DNA of 64,000 bases from Charina bottae (lineage: Eukaryota; Chordata; Lepidosauria; Squamata; Charinaidae): the NCBI GenBank assembly GCA_023362775.1, contig JALMGJ010000002.1, forward strand, positions 62,015,914 through 62,079,913. The letters run 5' to 3'. Of the stretch, positions 11,734 through 20,086 are shown in pieces (position 1 is the first letter of the stretch; each line of letters starts with the position of its first letter). The notes below the pieces were generated by a model. The model had not been told where the DNA came from. It made no database searches and saw nothing but the letters and a program-made list of their open reading frames with translations. A program made the translations under genes and the position numbers.

Positions 11734-11899
11734 AATCCTGCTAAACTGATAGTGCCCGAAGAATCCCAGAGACATGAGTCCAATCTAGGGTGGAGCTTTC
11801 CGGAGGCATTTGGGAAATAAGGCCAGGCCCTCCGAGCTTCGTGCTCGCTTCCCTCCCGTGAGTAAGCTCCCCCCACCGCTCTCCTGTGTCTCCCTGACA
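11734..11899 (-). repeat. Gypsy 3' LTR, proximal part
   Basis: This continues the LTR after the nested LINE and its duplicated target (11721-11733), and ends TCTCCCTGACA (TGTCAGGGAGA on the element strand). The boundary is set by identity with 16736-16902. Confidence 0.93.
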
Positions 11900-11916
11900 C
11901 CACCCCCCCTCCAGAA
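11900..11916 (-). promoter_or_regulatory. Polypurine tract of the Gypsy element
   Basis: On the element strand a run close to GGAGGGGGGGTGG lies directly upstream of the 3' LTR start. This is the position and composition expected of the plus-strand primer. Confidence 0.75.
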
Positions 11917-12330
11917 AAACATTCCATAGCAACCCCCTCCCCTCCTTCGTCCTTGGTGTCAGGCACAGTCCCATGGGAAGCCGACTCCATCTCCTCCTCT
12001 TCCTGAGAACTGGGCAGAGGAGGGAAGTCTTCCAAGGAAGGAATTTCAGGGGAGGAATCATCACTGTCTGTTTGATCAGATAACATCTCAGGCACAGCTG
12101 GCGGCATCTGAAAAACAGCTAGAGGGTTAGTACAGCTTTCCCCCCTCCCGCCTGGGAACTGCAACCCAGAAGTGGACGGGCGAGAATCCTCCTCCAGCCC
12201 CCTTGTTGGCCCCTGTTCTTGGAGTTGAGGTGGATGCTGGCAACTTAAGAACACCTCAGGCTGGCCGGCTTTGTTGTTTTCAGCCAAGGGATGTAGCTCT
12301 GGCAGTCGAGGTGGTCGTGGCTTGTGAGGC
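11917..12330 (-). pseudogene. Gypsy pol C-terminal extension (acidic, Pro/Ser-rich)
   Basis: After the chromodomain the same frame continues for about 140 residues toward the LTR. It has a Pro/Arg-rich start (LLPHKPRPPRLPEL) and an acidic Ser-rich stretch (QTDSDDSSPEIPSLEDFPPL, then EEEEME). I recognise no domain. The frame stays open into the LTR, so the original stop is unclear. It could be a genuine tail of the polyprotein or a small accessory frame. Confidence 0.5.
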
Positions 12331-13640
12331 AAAAGCTGATGAAATTTGTGAACTAGCAAAGGGGCATGCACGTCCTTGGCATTTTCCCAGGAGCGCTCTG
12401 TTTGAGAATACCCCTTCCAGTGTATTAAATACTGAATTCCTCTGCCCCTCCTTTAACAGCTGATGGGCCGCCTGCCTTTCTGCCAGGAAATCAGTGGTTG
12501 CAGGGACAGCTGTTTGTTGGGAGGAGAGAGGCAACACTCTCGGGTAAAACTCTTTGTAAAACAGTCCACCACCACCAGAATGGAAGTGAAGCCTTGTGCC
12601 TTTGGCAAGTCAGTGATAAAATCCATGGAGATAGTGTCCCAAGGCTTGGGGTGTGTGGGTAGTGGTTGCAAAAGGCCTGCCAGTTTTCCTGCAACAGTTT
12701 TAGCATGTCTACATGTGTGGCAAGAGGCCACGTAAGTCTTAATGTGTGCCGCCATCTTGGGCCACCAGTAATCTCTGAGCGTTCTGTGCAGCATTTTGAA
12801 CACCCCCCCATGTCCTGCCATTGGGCTATCATGACATAGCTGTAGGACCACTTCCCTCAGGGTAATGGGAACATAAAGCCAGCCGCTATGCCAAAGGGTC
12901 CTTGCCTCTACTGTGAATGGGGACGGTGTTCCATGCTGGGCCCCCTGGAGGTCATCCAGCCTAGCCCTTGCATAGGGGTCTTGTTGCTGCTGAGCCTTGA
13001 TTCGTGCAAGGAGATCGTCTGCTTGCCTGATGGCTGCTAAGATCTCTGCTTGGTCCCTTTCGGGAGGTCTTTCAAAATTTTGAGGCTGCAAAATTGTGGC
13101 TTGCGTGGCCTGGTCGGGGTCTGCAATGTCCTGCGGCTGCCTGGACAAGGCGTCCGCCAGCTTATTCTGCTTGCCGGGTAAGTACGAGATTACAAAATCG
13201 AAACGTGAAAAAAATTGACTCCATCTGACCTGGTGGGGGGTGAGTGATCCGGACTTTTGCAAAAGTTCCAAGTTTTTGTGGTCTGTGGAAACCTTGACTG
13301 GAAATGTAGCCCCTTCTAACCAATGTCTCCACTCTTGAAAGGCTGACTTGATAGCAAGTAATTCTTTATTGAAGACATCATAATTCCTCTCTGCTGGTGA
13401 CAGCGTGCGAGAGAAATAGGCACAAGGAAGCAAGTCCTCCCTTTTTGGGTCCGCCGCTTGGAGCAGAATGGTGGTGATCGCCACGTTAGAAGCGTCTGTA
13501 TGGACAAAGAATTGTCTTTGTGGATCTGGATGCCTCAGGAGAGGAGGGGAGGCAAACAGCTGCTTAAACTCTTGGAAGGCAGCCTGTTGTTGTTTCCCCC
13601 AGCAAAAGCGTGTGCCTTTCTTTAAAAGCTGATTAAGGGG
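12330..13640 (-). pseudogene. Gypsy pol: RNase H, integrase zinc finger, chromodomain (integrase core deleted)
   Basis: Reading leftward, RNase H shows FVHTDASN near 13500, YFSRTLSPAERNYDVFNKELLA and TDHKNLE. It is followed by the VRWSQFFSRFDFVISYLPGKQNKLADALSR block. The integrase HHCC finger follows (HDSPMAGHGGVFK then CHTCRHAK near 12715), with the start of the core, DTISMDFITDLPK, near 12625. The frame then jumps near 12540, and most of the DDE core is missing. A chromodomain with QYLIHWKGYS and SWENAKDVHA is readable at about 12440-12345 in another frame. Chromodomains in this family direct integration to heterochromatin marks. The product is dead for integration. Confidence 0.85.
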
Positions 13641-14105
13641 TCATGCCCTCTCCGCATAGCCGTTAATGAATTTGTGAAAGAAATTTGCATACCCAATGAA
13701 TTGTTGGACCTCCTTGACATTGCAGGGAGGTTTCCAAGATAGAATTGCTTGGACCTTTGCAAGATCCATGGCTATGCCTTCTGTGGAAATCCTGTAGCCC
13801 AGATAGTCCAATTGAGTTAAATCAAAGGCACACTTCTCTAGCTTGGCGAAAAGTTTGTTCTCCCTCAGCCTCTGCAGAACATTGCGTACATGAGTTATGT
13901 GCCACGTGGGGTCATTAGAAAATATCAGAATGTCATCAAGGTAAATGACTACATACTTATCTAACAAATCTGAAAAAATGTGGTTCATAAATCTGGAAAA
14001 TACAGCCCCACAATTACTTAGTCCGAAAGGCATGACCAAATATTCAAATTTACCATACCTGGTATCGAAGGCTGTGAGGTATTCATGCCCCTCCTTCATT
14101 CTGAT
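13641..14105 (-). pseudogene. Gypsy pol: reverse transcriptase, second half
   Basis: The frame resumes after the nested L1 with IRMKEGHEYLTAFDTRYG, FEYLVMPFGLSNCGAVF and the catalytic box YLDD (plus strand GTCATCAAGGTA, 13932-13943). It then runs through LDYLGYRIS and the start of the connection region. A TGA (about 13638-13640, in the context ERA-stop-PLNQ) separates it from RNase H. It is one protein with the segment to its right, split by the L1 insertion. Confidence 0.9.
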
Positions 14106-14121
14106 TAAATTGTAGGCATTT
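14106..14121. repeat. Target-site duplication of the nested L1, left copy
   Basis: TAAATTGTAGGCATTT is repeated at 14635-14650 (16 bp). Both copies belong to the Gypsy RT, confirming insertion into it. Confidence 0.92.
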
Positions 14122-14634
14122 TTTTTAAAATTTATCTTTATTCTTTTACAAAATAATAATACATAGAAAAAACAATAACTAACATAACAAAAACAATACA
14201 TTACATAAAAGACAACCTTTAAATTATATTATAAAATTAAGTACAACTTCAACCCTCTTTCACAACCACCTTTCGTTTCACCTCTTATACTTAAATTTTC
14301 TTACTCTCTTTAAACTTCTCAAACTCTTACTTTAAACATACTTCCTCTTATACACACAAACCCTGTCTAAATCTCCTCTCCTTTAACCTTCTTATACCCT
14401 CTACTCTTTTCTCCCACTCCTCTACCTACTCTTACCTTCTCTACTTCCTAATCCCCCTGATCCCCCTTTACTCTCCCCTGATTTTCACCTATTCTTCATT
14501 CTACCCCCCCAAGGGAAAAAAAAAACACAAAACAAAAACAAAAACAAAAAACAAAAAACGACTAACAAACTGGACTTCCTACTTTCCCACCATCATTTTC
14601 GACAACTATTTAGAAATAATCTCTAACATAATTA
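14122..14634 (-). mobile_element. L1 3' end, 5'-truncated, nested in Gypsy RT
   Basis: On the minus strand the insert ends in an A-rich tail (plus strand TTTTTT at 14121-14126). It consists of a purine-rich sequence like an L1 3' UTR with a polypurine block (plus strand pyrimidine-rich 14360-14510). There is no coding sequence. Exact 16-bp flanking duplications support target-primed insertion. The L1 label rests on similarity in style to the tails at 29.0 and 48.5 kb, not on an alignment. Confidence 0.72.
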
Positions 14635-14650
14635 TAAATTGTAGGCATTT

Positions 14651-15559
14651 CTGAGGTCTAACTTGGTAAAAATGCGTGCCTTTTGTAGGCGATTTAGCAA
14701 ATCCGATATAAGGGGAAGGGGGTAGTGGTCCCTAACGGTAACTGCGTTGAGTGCGCTGTAGTCATGCACCGTGCGCATGGGAGCCCCCTTTCCACCAGCC
14801 TGTGCCGAAGGGGCGAAGGGGTCTGGCTTCTTTGGGACGAAGAAGGTGGGGGCAGATGCTGGTGATTTTGATGGTCGAATGAATCCTTTCTTGAGGTTGA
14901 TATCCACATACTCCTTCAGGGTAGCTAGCTCCTTTGGTGACATAGCATAATGATTTGCTGCTGGAACCTGGAACCTTGGCTCCGGGCTTTAGGTCCACCA
15001 TGCAGTCGAAAGGTCTATGGGGTGGCATCGCTGTGGCCTCCTGTTCGCCAAAAATGTCTGCATAGTCCCCATACTTTGTTGGTAGGTGAGCCCCCCCTGC
15101 TTCCAAGGTTGCAACTGTCGCTGGGGAGCGGGTGGTTGCCTGTAATTTGTGGTGCAGACAGTCCTGAGTGGGGAAAGAAACTGCCCCGGTCATCCAGTCC
15201 AAATCGGGGTTATGAAGTTTTAACCACGGAGTGCCCAGGATGATAGGAACTTGCAATGAGGCTGTGACATAAAGTTGAATCCACTCGGTGTGATCTGCGA
15301 TAGAGAGTTGAATCGGCTGGGTGCAGTGTGTGACTGGACCTGCTTTGAGAGGTTGCCTGTCGATGGTTTCAACCTGTATGGGGCTTGGTAAGACAATAGT
15401 TGGAACCTGAAACTTTTCCACTGCTTCCACATCTATAAAATTTGTCGTTGCACCGGAGTCGATCATCAATTCTACAGGTAATGGTTGCTTGGAATCTGTT
15501 GTCAGCGTGGCTGGAACAAGGTAAAAATTTTGGCTGAAATCTGCAGACTGAGCCCTTCT
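14651..15559 (-). pseudogene. Gypsy pol: aspartic protease and first half of RT
   Basis: The protease shows MIDSGATTNFID with the catalytic D-S-G at 15446-15460, and the later ILGTPWL flap-proximal block. RT begins with YADIF and PFDCMVDLKPGAKVP, loses phase near 14970, and resumes at 14943 with SPKELATLKEYVD. It continues through GFIRPSKSPASAPTFFVPKK, VHDYSALN and LPLISDLLNRL to TKLDLRNAYNL, where the L1 tail splits it. The frameshift alone would prevent a full Pol. Confidence 0.88.
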
Positions 15560-15786
15560 TAATTGTTGAATGGCCTCCCTGCAGGGCTCTGGCGAGTGGG
15601 GCTGGTGGAGTTTAACTGCTGGGAAGATGAGGCTGGAATTTGTGCTTGCTCTGTCTCCTGGGCTGTAAATCTTACCCGAGCTGCTTGGCATCTGGCCGGG
15701 CAAGCCCTTGCTATGTGTCCTAGCCCCCCGCAATAGAAACAAAGTGCATTCTCCCTTCTTCTTTGCCTCTCGGCTTCAGAAACCAA
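15559..15786 (-). pseudogene. Gypsy gag zinc knuckle
   Basis: The CCHC knuckle CFYCGGLGHIARACP (CX2CX4HX4C) lies at about 15747-15703, preceded by a basic stretch. It is in phase with the capsid frame but separated by a TGA (15787-15789). The intact protein would be a single Gag of about 330-350 residues that binds genomic RNA. Confidence 0.88.
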
Positions 15787-15789
15787 CCT

Positions 15790-16602
15790 TCATGAGGCCC
15801 CAATTTGCATAGGTTCCTCTGCACCCAGAGAAACAGCCGTGTTAGGGAAGGTTGCAAAACCTGGAAACGCCGGCCAGGTTCCTGCCCTGCCTCTCCCTGG
15901 CCGGAGCTGCCTTAACTCCTCTAGCTGAGCATCTATGACCACTGCCAACTGATATAAGTCTCCCAATGTAGCTGGCGTGCCCTGACGCACTAATTCCGTT
16001 TTAATCTCTTTGTCAAGTCCTTGTTTAAACTGATCATTCAATGCCACCTCATTCCAACCCAAGTCTCCTGCTAGCAGTTTGAAATCTGCGATGTATGCTC
16101 CTACCCTCCTGTTCCCCTGTCGGAGCCGTCGGATCTCTCGGCTAGCAGTGACTTCTCTGATTGGGTCATCAAAATGGGCTCTGAAACGGGCCATAAAATT
16201 CTGGTAGTCGTCTAGAATTGGGTCGTTGGCTTCCACCATAGGGATGGACCATCTGGCAGCTGAGCCTTTCAGCAAACTTAAAATGAAGGTGACTTTGGAC
16301 CTTTCCGTCGGGAACTCAGCTGGTCGGCTGTCGAAAAACATGGTGCACTGGGCGACGAAGGTCCTGAGCTGCGCTGTCTCTCCCCCAAATTTCTCTGGCA
16401 AACACCCTGGGGACTGCAGAACAACTGGTGGGGGTGCTGCTGCTGGGGCCGGCTGCTGGACGACTGGAGCTGGTTGTTGCATTTGTTGTAGCATAGCTGC
16501 TTGCAAATTGTTAATCTGGTCGTCGACTTGCTGTTGGTGTTGTGTTAATGCTGCAGCGAGCTGTATTATTGCCTGCTGAAGTTCTTCTGTCTGAGAAGCC
16601 AT
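15790..16602 (-). pseudogene. Gypsy gag capsid
   Basis: The ATG at 16602 follows the 5' LTR by about 58 bases. The 270-residue frame has a Gln-rich coiled N-terminus (residues 1-50), a Pro/Ala-rich linker (about 43-62), and a Retrotrans_gag-type capsid: LPEKFGGETAQLRTFVAQC, VTFILSLLKGSAARW, FRAHFDD and GQGNRRVGAYIADFKLLA-like blocks. It is the family that gave rise to domesticated mammalian RTL/PEG10 genes (established knowledge). A TGA after residue 270 cuts off the zinc knuckle. It could be translated as a truncated Gag. Confidence 0.88.
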
Positions 16603-16660
16603 TCTCCTGGTTTTGTCCTTCGTCCCTCTTCCGATGGGAGTTGGGGTTTAGCAGGATTGA

Positions 16661-16902
16661 TGTCATGTGTAGGTGCAGAAATAACACGCCGAGGCTTGGA
16701 ATCTAGTCTCTAGTGTTTATTGCTTCCTACATACAGAATCCTGATAAACTGATAGTGCCCGAAGAATCCCAGAGACATGAGTCCAATCTAGGGCGGAGCT
16801 TTCCAGAGGCGTTTGGGAAATAAGGCCAGGCCCTCCGAGCTTCGTGCTCGCTTCCCTCCTGTGAGTAAGCTCCCCCCACCGCTCTCCTGTGTCTCCCTGA
16901 CA
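16661..16902 (-). repeat. Gypsy 5' LTR (242 bp)
   Basis: On the element strand it runs TGTCAGGGAG ... ACACATGACA, with short inverted ends TGTCA/TGACA. A poly(A) signal GCAATAAACAC is complementary to plus-strand 16714-16723. Differences from the 3' LTR are mostly transitions. Confidence 0.93.
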
Positions 16903-16907
16903 ATATT

Positions 16908-17375
16908 TTAGCAGTGATGTATTTAAATGCCATCTTGAACTGGTAAAATGAGTTTTCCTCAAAACAATTGATAATGTTACTGAAATGTTGTTAGACTGGT
17001 AATGTTACTATTACAGTTATCTACCCAATCAGCTAAAGAATAAGATAACGGTCAAGCGTAGAACAGGTCTGGTGGGGAATTGAAAGCAAACAAACAAAAA
17101 ACCTATACTCTCATTGTAATGAGTTCAAATGCCACAATATATCAACCAAATTAAATTCTTATAAATAAGATTGAAGCCCATTTCATGTATGTAATCAGAA
17201 TTTGTTTGAATTAATACTAAACTCTATAAAAGGATGCAAAAGTTGATTAAAATCAGCAGTCATAATTACTGTATATGACTCATGCTTAATATGAACAAAG
17301 GCACAACTTCCATGGAAAATGTCTGGATTATCCTCAGTTGGACTATTATAATTAATAAGAGCTATCTGAACAGCT
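16908..17375. other. Unassigned AT-rich DNA
   Basis: No gene or known repeat recognised. Confidence 0.5.
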
Positions 17376-17384
17376 ATCTGAACA

Positions 17385-17533
17385 GGAGGAGATGGTTAGA
17401 TAGCATCACCGATGTAATGAACATGAATTTGAGTAAACTCCGGGTGACAGTGGAGGACATGAAGGCCTGGCGTGCTATGGTCCATGAGGTCACGAAGAGT
17501 CGAACACGACAAAACGACTGAACAACAACAACA
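17385..17533 (+). mobile_element. RTE-BovB 3' end, 149 bp
   Basis: It encodes the last residues of BovB ORF2 (RRRWLDSITDVMNMNLSKLR ... AWRAMVHEVTKSRTRQND) and ends in (CAA)n. The 9-bp duplication ATCTGAACA flanks it at 17376-17384 and 17534-17542. Confidence 0.92.
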
Positions 17534-17704
17534 ATCTGAACATCTAATCAATATACAATATATTCACTGCTTCAGTGTCAGAAGATTATTACTTCTGCAG
17601 CTGATTTTGAAATACCATGAATATGTCTTTGACTCTCTATATTCTTGATATAAAATCTTTCTCATCAAAAAAAATATGTATTTCTTCTAATACAAGAGAA
17701 TATC

Positions 17705-17934
17705 TGTAACTCAGGGTTGAACTGTGGCATTCTTGGTGCTTGGTTGTTTGTTTGCAGATATTTCATTACCCAACTAGGTAACATCATCAGTGCTAGTGAG
17801 TGTGGGGTTTGCTGCCTGTAGCAGCTTGCCCTACCAGTACACAGGCAACTTTATCAGCTCTGAGGAAGAACTCTTGGTTGTTGAATGGTCATACAATTAT
17901 CATTCTGTTGTGATCAGGTTATTTGGAGCCCTGA
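17705..17934 (-). mobile_element. Penelope-like terminal-repeat remnant with hammerhead-type core
   Basis: The minus strand carries a block that resembles the end of the Penelope relative at 48.2-49.2 kb: CACTGATGATGTTACC, GTAATGAAATATCTG and AAGCACCAAGA. No coding region is kept. Boundaries are approximate. Confidence 0.65.
17761..17790 (-). ncRNA. Hammerhead-type ribozyme core
   Basis: On the minus strand, CTGATGA (17790-17784) is followed by a stem-loop with GTTACC/GGTAAT arms and then GAAA (17764-17761). This is the CUGANGA-stem II-GAAA arrangement of a hammerhead. Such motifs are known in Penelope-like elements. The next base is T (GAAAT) rather than the usual C, so this copy may be inactive. 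Confidence 0.6.
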
Positions 17935-18005
17935 TATTTATTTATTTATTTGTCATATTTATATCCTGCCCATCTCCCCCACAAGGAGGGACCCTGGGAT
18001 ATGGA
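17935..18005 (-). mobile_element. CR1/L3 3' tail fragment
   Basis: Plus strand TATTTATTTATTTATTTG followed by ATATCCTGCCCATCTCCCCC and GGGACCCTGGG is the antisense CR1 terminal block. Confidence 0.7.
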
Positions 18006-19390
18006 GGAAAGAGTTAGAAAGAAAAGGTGAATGGTGCTGGCTGAGAGAGATAGGAAATGTCTGACCAAGGTAACCTTTTCCTCCTCGATTCTCAGCAAAA
18101 CAATTGTGTTTAAAAAAGAAACAATCCATAGAAAGGGTAATAATAAGCAATGACCATTCTGAGGGCCTCAGGGACAACAGATACTGTAAGTGAGACTCAG
18201 AATTTTACTCTCCATTGTTTTTCTGGGTTATAGGGGAAATGAAGGTTAAACATAAATGCTACTAAGCTGTGCCCTTTAAATATAAGGGTGGGGCATGTGA
18301 ATCCTCTGAGCCCCTTTATTGTAATTCCAAACAAGGCCACCCAAATACAGAGGGGAAACTTGCAGATGAAGCAGAATTTAACTGGTAGCTTTTCTCAGAG
18401 CCAGTTGAATGAGGGGAGACAATTGAGAGACATCTACATTCTTCCCTCTGTTTGAAGTCAGTAGTCCTCCATCAAAATAGAGGAGTTGTATCAATTGTCT
18501 CCAAACCTGGGTCCATGGAACCAGGAGTAGAGAAAGCAGGTGGATATCACACATTATTGCATCCCTCTTCAGTGACCTCCTTGTCCTTCCTGAAAAAAGT
18601 CATATATTTGAGACAAATGTCAGTGGTCACCTTAGAAGTGTCTGCAAAATCTGGGTTTTGTCAGGACAATGAAATGAGTGACACAATGTTTCAGTTTCCC
18701 TTACATATATCTGTGTGATGTCCAATGCACAAACAAAAGGGATGGAGACTGCAACACTCATGTTGTCATTTTCTCCCTTCCTCCCATTGATGCCTATACT
18801 CACCAGATAATTGTTTCCTTTTTGTTTTGGTATTTTGTGCAGTGATTTTTTTTACATGAAGAAATTGGAGTTCAATAAATGTTCTACAGCTTATGATCTG
18901 TAGCTTATGAGTTTCAAATTCTGAATCCTTTTCCTTCTCAGCATTCAGACAAATTTATTATACCACCATGTAACCTAGAGGAAAAAAAAGGGAAAAAATA
19001 ACCTAAAATGTAAGAGATTTAAATAGAAATAACACTCAAATCTAAAAAAATATGCATTTACATGCCTTTCCCTTTCTTTAGTAGCATCTCATTTCACTCT
19101 GTTATCTATTACGTTGCATCAGGTCAAGTGTAATGGCAAATCAATTCAACAATGGAAAGCATTTGAATAAATGCCAATCCCTCAAGAGGCAGTTCAACAC
19201 AGGATAATGCACCTCATATCTAAGAACATTAAAGAATAATCCACTAGTCAAAATATTATATATATTTACTGTATATTTTATATAGTTTTATACATTTTTA
19301 TTTTGACATGAAAAATAGAATAGAAGCACTGCATACAAACAAATAACACCTCCCCACCTCAACAAATAACATTACTGCCAGTTACAGTCT
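18006..19390. other. Unassigned DNA
   Basis: Only short frames without motifs. An AATAAA occurs at 18873-18878 without a supporting gene. Confidence 0.5.
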
Positions 19391-19400
19391 ACTACAATCA
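19391..19400. repeat. Target-site duplication of the full-length RTE-like LINE, left copy
   Basis: ACTACAATCA is repeated at 23327-23336, directly after the LINE 3' end. Confidence 0.9.
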
Positions 19401-19410
19401 CTCACTCGCT

Positions 19411-19551
19411 GGATCGTCACCTTGTTGTGGTGAGTGGGCTTGTGTGTTCCCAATGAACCCTGTGAGCGAAGCCGTTGGGAGTCATGTACTCCTGGCAGGG
19501 TCACCCATGGCGGTAAGGTCCAGGGGGAGGAACCAGACAAAGAACGATCCA
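19411..19551 (+). ncRNA. Candidate structured RNA at the RTE-like 5' end
   Basis: GGATCGT (19411-19417) is complementary to ACGATCC (19544-19550), extended by T19410-A19551. An inner hairpin TCACC/GGTGA (19417-19421, 19429-19433) overlaps it by one base. The BovB 5' end at 63012-63111 has the same blocks in the same order with a different but still pairing closing helix. Pairing was found by eye only. HDV-like ribozymes are known at the 5' ends of some RTE elements, but I cannot confirm that fold. Confidence 0.4.
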
Positions 19552-19623
19552 AGAAAGTCCTCAACGGCAGAACAGGCGGAAGATAACAAGGTGTATTGTT
19601 ACAACGGCTGCGAAGGCGGATGA

Positions 19624-19920
19624 AGGCTGCAGCAGACAAAAGGTCACCAATCGTCATGGTATCCATGCCATTGGATTAGAGCCTTTTTCTGTGAAGGTTG
19701 TGTGCTGATCGTTGTGCACCGATCTCCACACATAAAACAAATTCACGCACAGGCGTCTTCCAACCACACCAAACCCAAAACAACCAAAAGTCCCATGGCG
19801 ATTGACGAATGGCAACGGGGGCAGGACTGTGTAATCCGGAAGCTCCTAGTCATGGATCAGCACATGGGCGGTGGATACGGATTCAGTCGCCCTGACTCAA
19901 GGATCGAGGCAGTTGAGTAG
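19624..19920 (+). other. Open leader frame in the RTE-like 5' UTR, no early AUG
   Basis: This frame is open for about 98 codons without an AUG until 19795 (MAIDEWQRG). It overlaps the main frame (open from at least 19871) by about 50 bases, shifted by one base. The same frame is preserved in the copies at 11648-11415 (-) and 40269-40487 (+). It may be untranslated leader, a non-AUG product, or a frameshift lead-in. Young copies share sequence by descent, so conservation is weak evidence. Confidence 0.35.
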
Positions 19921-20086
19921 TTCAGCAGCTGTATCCACGACTGAGCAGCCCTATTTAGGATCCACTCTGCTCACCCCATATGGGGAGGGGGCTAGAAAAG
20001 GTGCCCTAAACATAGTCTGCCTCATTTTCTCCCTGACTGGATTACCGCGACCAGTGGGGTCACCATCTAGCGGTCGTAAAAAACAC

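Larger units (their letters stand above)
8379..16902 (-). mobile_element. Ty3/Gypsy chromovirus, full-length but decayed, two nested insertions
   Basis: Two LTRs bound the element on the minus strand: the 5' LTR at 16661-16902 and the 3' LTR split between 8379-8453 and 11734-11899. Order from right to left is gag capsid, zinc knuckle, aspartic protease, RT, RNase H, integrase and a chromodomain, as expected for the chromovirus branch (Sushi-like in vertebrates). Two later insertions interrupt it: an RTE-like LINE (8454-11720, plus one TSD copy) in the 3' LTR and an L1 tail (14122-14634) in RT. Without them the element is about 4.7 kb. In-frame stops and loss of the integrase core make it non-autonomous. 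The LTRs differ at about 6 of 242 positions by eye, so it is fairly young. Confidence 0.93.

Noticed and set aside
18866..18900. 3' end of a host transcript (AATAAA at 18873)
   Set aside because: A lone hexamer with no upstream coding sequence is not evidence of a gene.
19871..20086. Start of the RTE-like protein at GTG 19871, giving 1133 residues
   Set aside because: No AUG occurs before 20087 in this frame, and GTG initiation is rare in eukaryotes. The endonuclease domain begins at the AUG.
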